Notes under the pieces: generated by a model | The model's database searches: none | What the model saw: only the letters and a program-made list of their open reading frames with translations | What the model was told of the DNA's origin: nothing | In this document: positions 1-6,337 of the stretch, in pieces | Layout: every line of letters starts with the position of its first letter | Numbering within the stretch: the first letter of the stretch is position 1 | Made by a program: the position numbers and the translations under genes | Assembly: GCA_011390985.1 (NCBI GenBank) | Contig: JAABRJ010000091.1 | Location: forward strand, 1-6,337 | Direction: 5' to 3' | From: Desulfobacteraceae bacterium | GTDB lineage: Bacteria > Desulfobacterota > Desulfobacteria > Desulfobacterales > JAABRJ01 | DNA: 6,337 nt

Positions 1-434
1 CCGATGAAAACCGTTATATCGCCCGGATCGCAGCCGGCTTTGATCAGCTCCGCGGCCAGAAAGGTCAGCGGCGCCACGCCGATGCCGCCGGCGGCGAGCA
101 CGATCCGCCGCCCCGGCTGCGGCAGCCGGAAATGGGTGCCCAGGGGGCCCAGCACGTCAACCGAACTGCCGCCGCCAAGCCGGGCCAGCAGCCTGGTCCC
201 CTCCCCGACCACCTTGTAGAGAATCTGGATGCCGCTGACGCCCTTTGCGGTTGCAATCAGGCCATGGATCGAGAAGGGCCGCCGCAACAGCGGGCTGAGC
301 TGCGTTGTCGGACGCAGCATGACGAACTGTCCGGGCCGGGCGCGGGTCAACTCCCCGCCGCATGCCAGCCCCATGTGGTAACAGGCGGGGGCGACCGCCT
401 GGTTCCAGAGGATCTGCGCTGTGGTCTGGATCAT
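1..434 (-). CDS. pyrK: PyrK-type dihydroorotate dehydrogenase electron transfer subunit (partial, C-terminus beyond window)
   Basis: The reading frame is open from an ATG at 434 to the left edge, giving 144 codons. The translation fits the ferredoxin-reductase-like fold of PyrK. An N-terminal FAD-binding barrel carries RRPFSI (residues 51-56) and YKVVGEGT (73-80). LGPLG (95-99) follows, then the start of the NAD-binding domain with AGGIGVAPL (115-123). In this family the protein passes electrons from NADH through FAD and a [2Fe-2S] cluster to the catalytic subunit PyrD, which oxidises dihydroorotate in pyrimidine synthesis. The cluster-binding cysteines lie near the C-terminus and are outside the window. 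A GGTGG ribosome-binding site (minus strand) sits 4 bases before the ATG. The gene follows pgeF after 195 bases, so it may have its own promoter. Related reductase subunits (hydrogenase or sulfide dehydrogenase type) share this fold, but the RRPFSI and KVVGEGT wording favours PyrK. Confidence 0.85.
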   Translation of the reverse strand, partial: MIQTTAQILWNQAVAPACYHMGLACGGELTRARPGQFVMLRPTTQLSPLLRRPFSIHGLIATAKGVSGIQILYKVVGEGTRLLARLGGGSSVDVLGPLGTHFRLPQPGRRIVLAAGGIGVAPLTFLAAELIKAGCDPGDITVFI

Positions 435-629
435 GACGCCACCGTGGTCGAGTGGTTTAAATCGAACGCTTCCTTGGAGCGCCGAAGCACAGTGCACGAA
501 TCGGGGGCCGCGGGTGGTTGCGGGCGACCGCCGCACGGCCTTCAAACCCAAGCCCCGGCGCCGGTAGGCCTCTTTTGGCAGAATCTCCGCCGCTGACCGA
601 CCTGAAGCGCCTCACATCGCCAGATGCCG
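435..629. other. Intergenic gap between pgeF and pyrK
   Basis: These 195 bases contain no gene I can support. Minus-strand frames crossing them are out-of-frame continuations over pgeF. The part nearest pyrK contains the most A/T-rich piece of the gap (GATTTAAA on the minus strand, near 458-465), which could serve as a -10-like element. I see no matching -35 box. A short imperfect hairpin (469-483) lies just upstream of it on the minus strand, without a proper T-run. The plus strand carries a tRNA-Ser-like D-arm string at about 446-460 that does not fold into a complete tRNA. Confidence 0.5.
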
Positions 630-1406
630 TCACGCTTCGGCAATTCCGATGACGGCTGCAAACCGGCCGGTATGCCGGGCCCGGCGGTAGGAAAAAAACA
701 GATGCGGATTGCAGCGCGAGCACATCTGGCTGCACTCGATCTGGGCTTCCGGCAGACCCGCGGCGCGCAGCTGGTCCCGGGAAAGGGACCAGAAGTCGAA
801 ATGGTCGCGCCCGACCCGGTATCCCCAGAATTTTTCCGGAATCTCGCTGCGGTAATTGACAAACTCCGCGCAGCACGGCCCCAGCGAAGGGCCGATGCCG
901 GCCATGATGGTCTCGGGGTGGCAGCCGAAGCGCTCCTGCATGACCCCGACGGCGCGCCCGAGGATATTGGCGACGCTGCCCCGCCAGCCGCAATGCACAT
1001 TGGCCACCACCCGACACCGGGGGTCATAAAGCATGACGCTCTGACAGTCGGCCACCTGGATCAGCAGCAGGCGGCCGGGAACATCCGTAACTGCACCGTC
1101 GGCCAAAGGCGCTGGCGACTCCGGCGATTGGCACTGGGCATCATCCCGGCTGAAACTGAAAATGGCCGTCCCATGGGTTTGATGCAGGCACACCAACGCC
1201 CCGCCGCCGGCCGCACGCACCGCCAGCTGCCGGTTGGCGGCGACAGCCGCATGATCGTCGCCGCAGCCGAAGCCCAGATTGAGCCCCTGGCAGGGGCCCT
1301 GGCTGCAACCGCCCAGGCGGGTAAATATCGCGTGCCGGATTTCCGGCCGCTGGGCCAATTGCGGAAACTGAAAAAATCCCAGGGCCTCCCGGGTTCTGAA
1401 AATCAT
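630..1406 (-). CDS. pgeF: Peptidoglycan editing factor PgeF (YfiH/laccase-domain, DUF152)
   Basis: This 258-residue protein has the length and motifs of the YfiH/multicopper-polyphenol-oxidase-like family. In order these are HQTHG (75-79), VADC (118-121), VHCGWRG (137-143), IGPSLGPCC (171-179) and FFSYRR (237-242). H78, C121 and H138 occupy the His-Cys-His metal site typical of the family, probably zinc. Family members have been reported to act on purine nucleosides (phosphorylase/deaminase activities). In E. coli the protein keeps wrong amino acids out of peptidoglycan precursors; which role applies here cannot be seen from sequence. The ATG at 1406 has only a weak GGTAAG-like site upstream, but no better start exists and the N-terminus aligns with family length. 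It follows rfaE2 by 61 bases. Fourteen cysteines in 258 residues is notably many, and the usual proline after ADC is changed (ADCQS). Confidence 0.93.
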   Translation of the reverse strand: MIFRTREALGFFQFPQLAQRPEIRHAIFTRLGGCSQGPCQGLNLGFGCGDDHAAVAANRQLAVRAAGGGALVCLHQTHGTAIFSFSRDDAQCQSPESPAPLADGAVTDVPGRLLLIQVADCQSVMLYDPRCRVVANVHCGWRGSVANILGRAVGVMQERFGCHPETIMAGIGPSLGPCCAEFVNYRSEIPEKFWGYRVGRDHFDFWSLSRDQLRAAGLPEAQIECSQMCSRCNPHLFFSYRRARHTGRFAAVIGIAEA

Positions 1407-1467
1407 AAATTCTTACCGTTGCGCTAAAGCCCTCTGCCGGCTGAAAGACGTGGATGCGCAAGTTTCT

Positions 1468-1947
1468 TCAGCAGTAGCGCTGCACGATGCGGCCGATGAT
1501 CGCGCTGGTGGAAATGCCGGGTTCGAGTGCAATCCGAACCACTTCCCCCCCGGCGGCCTTGACCTCGGCGGCACCGACAATCCGGGCTTCCTCCCAGTCG
1601 GCGCCCTTGACCAGGACGTCCGGTTGAACCGCCGCGATCAGGCCCCCGGGTTCGGGCCGCTCGAAAAGGGTCACAAAGTCCACGCACGCCAGGGCTGCCA
1701 GCACCGCCGCCCGGTGCTGTTGACTGACAATCGGGCGCAGGGGGCCCTTGATGGCCACAACCGAGCGGTCGGAGTTGAGCCCTACCACCAGACAGTCGCC
1801 GCAGGCGCGGGCCGCCTGCAGGTAGCGCACATGACCGGCATGCAGGATATCAAAACAGCCGTTGGTGAAAACGACCCGGCGGCCGGCCTGCCGCAGACCT
1901 TGCAAGCGCTCCAGAAGGACCGCACGAGAAACGATCTTGGATTCCAT
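1468..1947 (-). CDS. rfaE2: D-glycero-beta-D-manno-heptose 1-phosphate adenylyltransferase (RfaE2)
   Basis: This is a 159-residue nucleotidyltransferase of the cytidylyltransferase-like superfamily. NGCFD (29-33) and the HxGH nucleotide-binding motif HAGH (36-39) are near the N-terminus. VVGLNSDRSV (54-63), VLVKGADW (111-118) and ISTSAII (145-151) follow. All match the adenylyltransferase half of HldE. The enzyme joins ATP and heptose 1-phosphate to make ADP-heptose for the LPS inner core. As no kinase domain is attached, the host should carry a separate RfaE1-type kinase elsewhere. I chose the ATG at 1947 because it gives the usual family length. A GTG at 2004 in the same frame adds 19 poorly conserved residues and would overlap the comF stop as GTGA, a typical coupling arrangement. 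Neither start has a clear ribosome-binding site, so the 2004 start remains possible. Confidence 0.93.
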   Translation of the reverse strand: MESKIVSRAVLLERLQGLRQAGRRVVFTNGCFDILHAGHVRYLQAARACGDCLVVGLNSDRSVVAIKGPLRPIVSQQHRAAVLAALACVDFVTLFERPEPGGLIAAVQPDVLVKGADWEEARIVGAAEVKAAGGEVVRIALEPGISTSAIIGRIVQRYC

Positions 1948-2000
1948 GGGCGTTTTTGTCCGGAATTCTTCACCCAACGCGGGGGCCGGTGAGCCCGCTG

Positions 2001-2885
2001 TCACAGGGTCCGGGCCACGGTCAGCACGGTCACCACTTGGGCGCCGGCATCGAGCAGGACGGTCGCGCAGGCCTCGACGGTGGCGCCGGTGGTGAACACA
2101 TCATCCACCAGCAGGACGCGACGGCCGAGGATCCGGCCCCCGGCCGCGTCGGGCCCCGGTGCGAAGGCGTTTTTGAGATTGATCTGCCGCTGCCGCCGCC
2201 CCAGCCCCGTTTGGGGCACGGTGGGCCGCCGACGGACCAGGGCCTTGCGGGCCACCGTCACCGACCGTCCGTCCGCCCCCGCCAAGCGGCTCCAGTTGGG
2301 CCATTCGCGCACCAGCAGGTAGGCCTGGTTGAAACCCCGCTCACGAAAACGGCGCCGGTGAAGGGGCACCGGCACCACCAGATCGGCGGCCGCCATCGCC
2401 CCGCAATCCCGGAAAGTGTCGAACAGCAGGCGGCCGAGGGGGCGGGCAAGCTGAATCTTGCCGCCGTACTTCAGCAGGTGGATCGCCTGCATCAGCGCGC
2501 CTTCGTAGACCCCGGCAGCCCGGGCCGCGGTAAACGCCGGCGGTCTGCGGATGCAGCGGCCGCAGAGATGATCGCCCCCTACCCGACTGGTGAACATCAA
2601 CCCGCAGCGCGGGCAAAGCGGTGAGGCCACCGGGCGGAAGCTCCTGCGGCAGGCCGGGCAGAGGAAGCGGCCCAGCAGCAGGTCGAAGCCGGCAGCCGCG
2701 GGCGGCGGCGAATTCGGCCCGATCCCGGCGTAGGGGACGCCGCAGCTCAGACAACGACCGGGAAATACCGCCGCCAGGAGACGGTTGGCGACCCAGGCCC
2801 CGGCCCGGACGACCCGGTTCACCGCCCGGCTCGAATTTTCGCCTGCAACCACCGGCTCCGGCCTGTCGACCGCTGGCGCTGCCAC
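2001..2885 (-). CDS. comF: ComF family protein (zinc-finger phosphoribosyltransferase)
   Basis: This 294-residue protein has the ComFC/GntX layout. An N-terminal cysteine-rich region has four CxxC pairs (C45/C48, C76/C79, C91/C94, C108/C111), followed by a type I phosphoribosyltransferase domain. VPVPLHRRRFRERGFNQ lies at 171-187 and the PRPP-binding loop VLLVDDVFTTGAT at 257-269. Homologues are needed for DNA uptake in naturally competent bacteria, but many carriers are not known to be competent and the substrate is unknown. The GTG at 2885 lies 6 bases after the icd stop, with AGAGG just upstream, which supports translation within the icd message. About 40 residues precede the first CxxC, more than usual, so an internal start (for example the valine codons near residues 25-32) cannot be excluded. 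No other competence gene is visible. Confidence 0.9.
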   Translation of the reverse strand: MAAPAVDRPEPVVAGENSSRAVNRVVRAGAWVANRLLAAVFPGRCLSCGVPYAGIGPNSPPPAAAGFDLLLGRFLCPACRRSFRPVASPLCPRCGLMFTSRVGGDHLCGRCIRRPPAFTAARAAGVYEGALMQAIHLLKYGGKIQLARPLGRLLFDTFRDCGAMAAADLVVPVPLHRRRFRERGFNQAYLLVREWPNWSRLAGADGRSVTVARKALVRRRPTVPQTGLGRRQRQINLKNAFAPGPDAAGGRILGRRVLLVDDVFTTGATVEACATVLLDAGAQVVTVLTVARTL

Positions 2886-2891
2886 CGGCCT

Positions 2892-4130
<1,239 letters not shown>

Positions 4131-4140
4131 CTTGTTCACT

Positions 4141-4145
4141 CTCCC
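4141..4145 (-). promoter_or_regulatory. Ribosome-binding site deciding the icd start
   Basis: On the minus strand this reads GGGAG. It lies 10 bases before the ATG at 4130 but only 1 base before the in-frame GTG at 4139, which argues for the ATG. The site is inside the 27-base rlmB-icd spacer. Confidence 0.6.
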
Positions 4146-4157
4146 ACGTGTTTGGGG

Positions 4158-4937
4158 TTATGGCAGCGGCGGTCCCGTTTTCCTGGGCAGCGGGGTCCCG
4201 CCCAACCGCTGCCGCAGCGCCTCGTAGATCACGATGGCACCCGCCACCGAGGCGTTGAGCGAGTCGATCCGCCCCATTTGGGGGATCGACACCAGAAAAT
4301 CGCAGTGGGTTTTGACCAGCGGCCGGATGCCCCGGCCTTCGCCGCCGACCACGATGGCCGTCGGACCCCGCAGATCCATTTCAAACACCGAAAATTCCCC
4401 GGCGCGATCCATGCCCACAACCCAGAAGCCGCGGTCCTTGAGCTGCCGCAGGGCGCCGGCGATATTGGTAACCAGAACCAGCCGGACATGTTCCAGGGCC
4501 CCCGCCGAGGCCTTGGACACCGTCGGCGTGGGCGCGGCCGCCCGGTCTTTGGGAATCACGATGGCGGCCACCCCGGCACAGTGCCCGGTGCGAATCAAGG
4601 CCCCCAGGTTGTGGGGGTCGACCACGTTGTCCAGGACCACCACCAGCGATTCGGTCGCACCGGCCGCCGGAACGTCAAGGGCGGTCTGCAGGTCGGCAAA
4701 GGGGTAGGCCCCCACCCTCGCCGCAAGGCCCTGATGCTGCGGCGTGCCGGCAAGGGCCTGGAGCTGATCGCCTGAAAGGGTCTCAACCGCCACCTTCCCC
4801 TGGCGTGCGAGATCGACCACCGTCTGGACCCGCTGCGAGGGGCGGTTGACGGCATAAAGCGTCACCACCTTGCGGCGGCCCGCGCGCAGGGCTTCACAGA
4901 CGGGGTGAATGCCGTAGAGCACCTCGGTCTTGGCCAT
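4158..4937 (-). CDS. rlmB: 23S rRNA (guanosine(2251)-2'-O)-methyltransferase RlmB
   Basis: This 259-residue member of the SPOUT/TrmH superfamily has an N-terminal L30e-like substrate-binding domain (about 4-80, beginning VLYGIHPVCEAL). The knotted methyltransferase domain follows, with motif 1 LDNVVDPHNLGALIRT (102-117), motif 2 VVGGEGRGI (196-204) and motif 3 IPQMGRIDSLNASVAGA (218-234). The N, R, E and SLN residues of the three motifs are intact. The enzyme uses SAM to methylate the 2'-hydroxyl of G2251 in the peptidyl-transferase P loop. The YGIHPV start and HQG (68-70) favour RlmB over tRNA TrmH, though a related 2'-O-methyltransferase cannot be fully excluded. I chose the ATG at 4937 because AGGTGA lies 8 bases upstream. 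A longer in-frame version from a TTG at 5042 adds 35 low-complexity, unconserved residues. It is followed by icd after 27 bases. Confidence 0.95.
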   Translation of the reverse strand: MAKTEVLYGIHPVCEALRAGRRKVVTLYAVNRPSQRVQTVVDLARQGKVAVETLSGDQLQALAGTPQHQGLAARVGAYPFADLQTALDVPAAGATESLVVVLDNVVDPHNLGALIRTGHCAGVAAIVIPKDRAAAPTPTVSKASAGALEHVRLVLVTNIAGALRQLKDRGFWVVGMDRAGEFSVFEMDLRGPTAIVVGGEGRGIRPLVKTHCDFLVSIPQMGRIDSLNASVAGAIVIYEALRQRLGGTPLPRKTGPPLP

Positions 4938-4945
4938 GGCGCAGA

Positions 4946-4951
4946 TCACCT
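4946..4951 (-). promoter_or_regulatory. Ribosome-binding site deciding the rlmB start
   Basis: On the minus strand this reads AGGTGA, 8 bases before the ATG at 4937. It supports this start over the in-frame TTG at 5042. Confidence 0.65.
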
Positions 4952-5042
4952 GTCGCTGAGCGGCCGCGGCCCCTAATACGGTGCCGCAGCGAAAAGGCCG
5001 AGGCGCCCGGGCCGCGAGGCGAAACGGCGTTGAAGCGCCCAA

Positions 5043-5078
5043 GGCCCGACCGGCTGCGAGATCGGCAGCGGCCCGGCC
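5043..5078 (-). repeat. Imperfect GC-rich inverted repeat in the gmk-rlmB gap
   Basis: The inner arms GCTGC (5053-5057) and GCAGC (5065-5069) pair perfectly around a 7-base loop. The stem extends outward, with one bulge and two mismatches, to GGCC at 5043-5046 and 5075-5078. No T-run follows on the minus strand, so it is not a classical intrinsic terminator. It would form a stable hairpin in the message between gmk and rlmB and might act in RNA processing or stability. Chance is possible in such GC-rich DNA. Confidence 0.35.
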
Positions 5079-5125
5079 GGTGATCGCCCGCCGACAACCG
5101 CGATCGGCCTTTTCATGGGATCGTC

Positions 5126-5740
5126 TCAGCGACCGCCATACGCCGCCACCAGGCGCGTCAGCTCGGCCAGCGCGTCGGACAGGCGGTCGTTGACCACCAC
5201 ATGCCGGTAGAGACCCTTCTGCGCCATTTCTTCCCGGGCGCTGACCAGCCGTTTGGCGATCACCTCGGGGCTGTCGGTGCCGCGGTTTTCAAGCCGCCTG
5301 CGAAGGGCGTCGATGGACGGCGGCATGATGAAGATCGTGACACAATCCGGGTACAGGCGCAGAATCTGGCGGGTACCCTGGACATCGATATCCAGCAGGA
5401 CATCCTCACCGGCGGCCAGGGCCCGGTCCAGAAAGGCCGCCGAGGTACCGTAGAAGTTGCCGTAGACCTCTGCCCACTCGGCCCACCCGCCTTTTTCGAG
5501 CCGCTCGCAAAAGGTGTCGCGGGAGACAAAAAAATAATCCACACCCTCGCGCTCACCCTTGCGAGGCGGCCGGGTGGTGGCGGAAACAGAGTACTTCAAG
5601 GCCGGAAAACGCTCGCGCAGGGCCTGGCACAGGGTGGTCTTGCCGGCGCCGGAGGGCGCTGAAAGGATAAAAAGCGTTCCGCGGCGGCCGTCCAGCGGTG
5701 AGACCTCGCGATGAGCTGATGGCTTGTGATCTGTTTTCAT
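5126..5740 (-). CDS. gmk: Guanylate kinase
   Basis: This 204-residue enzyme phosphorylates GMP to GDP with ATP in the cytosol, an essential step in GTP and dGTP supply. The Walker A loop APSGAGKT is at 28-35. The GMP-binding segment follows, with SVSATTRPPRKGE (51-63), VDYFF (67-71) and EWAEVYGNFYGTS (88-100). The LLDIDVQGTRQI strand and Walker B-like region are at 115-126, and the lid segment RLENRGTDS at 149-157. Length matches E. coli Gmk (207). The first 20 residues, before GTLFILSAPS, are slightly longer than usual and hydrophilic. The ATG at 5740 gives the family length. A TTG at 5794 would add 18 residues without conserved sequence. The ribosome-binding site is weak (GGGG about 7 bases upstream). 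It follows remA by 90 bases in the order yicC-remA-gmk known from Bacillus (yloC-remA-gmk), but rpoZ, which often comes next, is absent. Confidence 0.97.
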   Translation of the reverse strand: MKTDHKPSAHREVSPLDGRRGTLFILSAPSGAGKTTLCQALRERFPALKYSVSATTRPPRKGEREGVDYFFVSRDTFCERLEKGGWAEWAEVYGNFYGTSAAFLDRALAAGEDVLLDIDVQGTRQILRLYPDCVTIFIMPPSIDALRRRLENRGTDSPEVIAKRLVSAREEMAQKGLYRHVVVNDRLSDALAELTRLVAAYGGR

Positions 5741-5830
5741 GGTCCAACCCCGGGCAGCCTGCCGTCCCGTGACCCCGGCGGCGGATGCCCGCAAAGCGCC
5801 CGCGTGCCGGTATCTTGGAGAGGCAGCGGG

Positions 5831-6094
5831 TTACTTGGCCGCCTCGGATTCCTTGAGGGTCAGGTAGCGCTGGGAGATGGTTTCCGCCTGAATCGCCGAC
5901 AAGATAATGTGGTTGCTGTCCATGATGATAATGGAGCGCGTCCGACGGCCGTGGGTGGCGTCTATCAGGCGGCGGTCCTCGCGCGCGTCGTCTTTCAGAC
6001 GTTTCATGGGCGCCGAGTTGGGCGAAACAATGGCCACAATCCGCTCGACCACCGCAGTGCTGCCAAAACCGATATTCAAAAGCGTCTGTTCCAT
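5831..6094 (-). CDS. remA: RemA-family (DUF370/YlzA) regulatory protein
   Basis: This 87-residue protein matches the RemA/DUF370 family along most of its length: LLNIGFGS (5-12), AIVSPNSAPMKRL (21-33), LIDATHGRRTRSIIIMDS (43-60) and IILSAIQAET (63-72). In Bacillus, RemA is a DNA-binding protein forming ring-like oligomers that activates biofilm matrix and osmoprotection genes. The Arg-rich GRRTRS segment belongs to that conserved surface. The role in Gram-negative carriers is unknown to me. The ATG at 6094 has a strong GGAGGTG ribosome-binding site ending 2 bases before it. It lies 15 bases after the yicC stop, so the two are surely co-transcribed. The tail after residue 76 (LTLKESEAAK) is short and variable. 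The family call is firm; the regulatory role is inferred. Confidence 0.93.
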   Translation of the reverse strand: MEQTLLNIGFGSTAVVERIVAIVSPNSAPMKRLKDDAREDRRLIDATHGRRTRSIIIMDSNHIILSAIQAETISQRYLTLKESEAAK

Positions 6095-6098
6095 CGCA

Positions 6099-6103
6099 CC
6101 TCC
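6099..6103 (-). promoter_or_regulatory. Strong ribosome-binding site of the remA-like gene
   Basis: On the minus strand this reads GGAGG, continuing as GGAGGTG towards the ATG at 6094. It is the best Shine-Dalgarno match in the window and implies efficient translation of the small protein. It lies in the 15-base spacer after yicC. Confidence 0.7.
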
Positions 6104-6109
6104 GGCGCC

Positions 6110-6337
6110 TTATTCCACATTTTGGACCTGTTCTCTTATTTTTTCAAGTTCGCACTTGACGTCCACCACCAGGTGGGCCACGCTTGCTTTTTCGGTTTTG
6201 GAACCCATCGTGTTGAATTCGCGGCCAAATTCCTGCAGCAGGAAATTCAGTTTGCGCCCCCCGGGCTCCGCCGCGGTCATGACGGTCCGGAACTGCTGGA
6301 TATGGCTGCGGGCGCGCACAATTTCCTCGGAAATGTC
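6110..6337 (-). CDS. yicC: YicC/YloC family endoribonuclease, C-terminal part (N-terminus beyond window)
   Basis: Only the last 75 residues are inside the window; the frame is open to the right edge, so the gene begins upstream. They match the C-terminal DUF1732 domain of YicC/YloC: DISEEIVRARSHIQQF (1-16), GRKLNFLLQEFGREFNTMGS (27-46) and the terminal ELEKIREQVQNVE (63-75). Family members have been reported as endoribonucleases in E. coli and Bacillus. Two positions differ from the common wording: FGREFNT where MNREINT is usual, and SKTEKASVAHLV where SKANDAEIAKLV is typical. I regard this as ordinary divergence. The internal GTG at 6319 is not a start, since conserved sequence continues before it. 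It leads directly into the remA-like gene and gmk, the arrangement seen in Firmicutes. Confidence 0.93.
   Translation of the reverse strand, partial: DISEEIVRARSHIQQFRTVMTAAEPGGRKLNFLLQEFGREFNTMGSKTEKASVAHLVVDVKCELEKIREQVQNVE

Noticed and set aside
469..483. Possible terminator hairpin before pyrK (minus strand CGCTCC paired with GGAAGCG).
   Set aside because: The stem is short with a bulged base and only a 2-base loop, and the following TTCGATTT is not a continuous T-run.
132..596. Plus-strand open frame of 154 codons at the left end.
   Set aside because: It lies opposite the edge-open pyrK frame, whose FAD and NAD motifs are clear, and shows no motif of its own.
457..1027. Two overlapping minus-strand frames extending from pgeF into the gap before pyrK.
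   Set aside because: They run out of frame over the conserved pgeF sequence and have no family motifs or ribosome-binding site.
1956..2624. Plus-strand open frame of 222 codons opposite comF.
   Set aside because: It is antisense to the conserved zinc-finger and phosphoribosyltransferase motifs, and its product is low-complexity.
4973..5116. A 47-codon minus-strand frame in the gmk-rlmB gap, beginning MKRPIAVVGG.
   Set aside because: It has no ribosome-binding site and no recognisable similarity, and the rest of it is Pro/Arg/Gly-rich as expected from random GC-rich sequence. It is not an RpoZ remnant by eye.

Overview
The window reads as a stretch of a GC-rich bacterial chromosome, about two-thirds G+C by eye. 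Every gene I can support lies on the minus strand, so transcription runs from high to low coordinates. A Gram-negative host is indicated by a stand-alone heptose-phosphate adenylyltransferase (LPS inner core). The yicC-remA-gmk order combined with a RemA/DUF370 protein and a separate RfaE2 suggests a deltaproteobacterium (Desulfobacterota, for example a sulfate reducer or relative). That placement is inference from gene content and remembered family sequences, not from a search.

From right to left: the C-terminal end of a YicC/YloC-family protein (cut by the right edge); remA-like DUF370 gene; guanylate kinase gmk; a 188-base gap; rlmB, the 23S rRNA G2251 2'-O-methyltransferase; icd, NADP-type isocitrate dehydrogenase; a ComF-family phosphoribosyltransferase; rfaE2; pgeF (YfiH/laccase-domain family); a 195-base gap; and the N-terminal 144 residues of a PyrK-type electron-transfer subunit cut by the left edge. 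Spacings are short: 15 bases yicC-remA, 90 remA-gmk, 27 rlmB-icd, 6 icd-comF, an overlap or 53 bases comF-rfaE2, and 61 rfaE2-pgeF. One or two polycistronic units are likely. The 188- and 195-base gaps are the only plausible places for internal promoters or processing sites; I see no convincing promoter or T-tailed terminator in either.

The genes are mostly housekeeping: RNA metabolism (yicC, rlmB), nucleotide supply (gmk, pyrK, possibly the ComF phosphoribosyltransferase), central carbon metabolism (icd), and envelope construction and quality control (rfaE2 for ADP-heptose, pgeF for peptidoglycan fidelity). Growth-linked co-expression is the simplest reading. They do not form a single pathway.

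I found no mobile element, CRISPR array, functional RNA gene or defence system. The points most worth a second look are a RemA homologue in what looks like a Gram-negative, icd embedded between an rRNA methyltransferase and comF, the edge-cut pyrK, and modest non-coding structures in the two gaps. I do not think the window holds an undescribed system.
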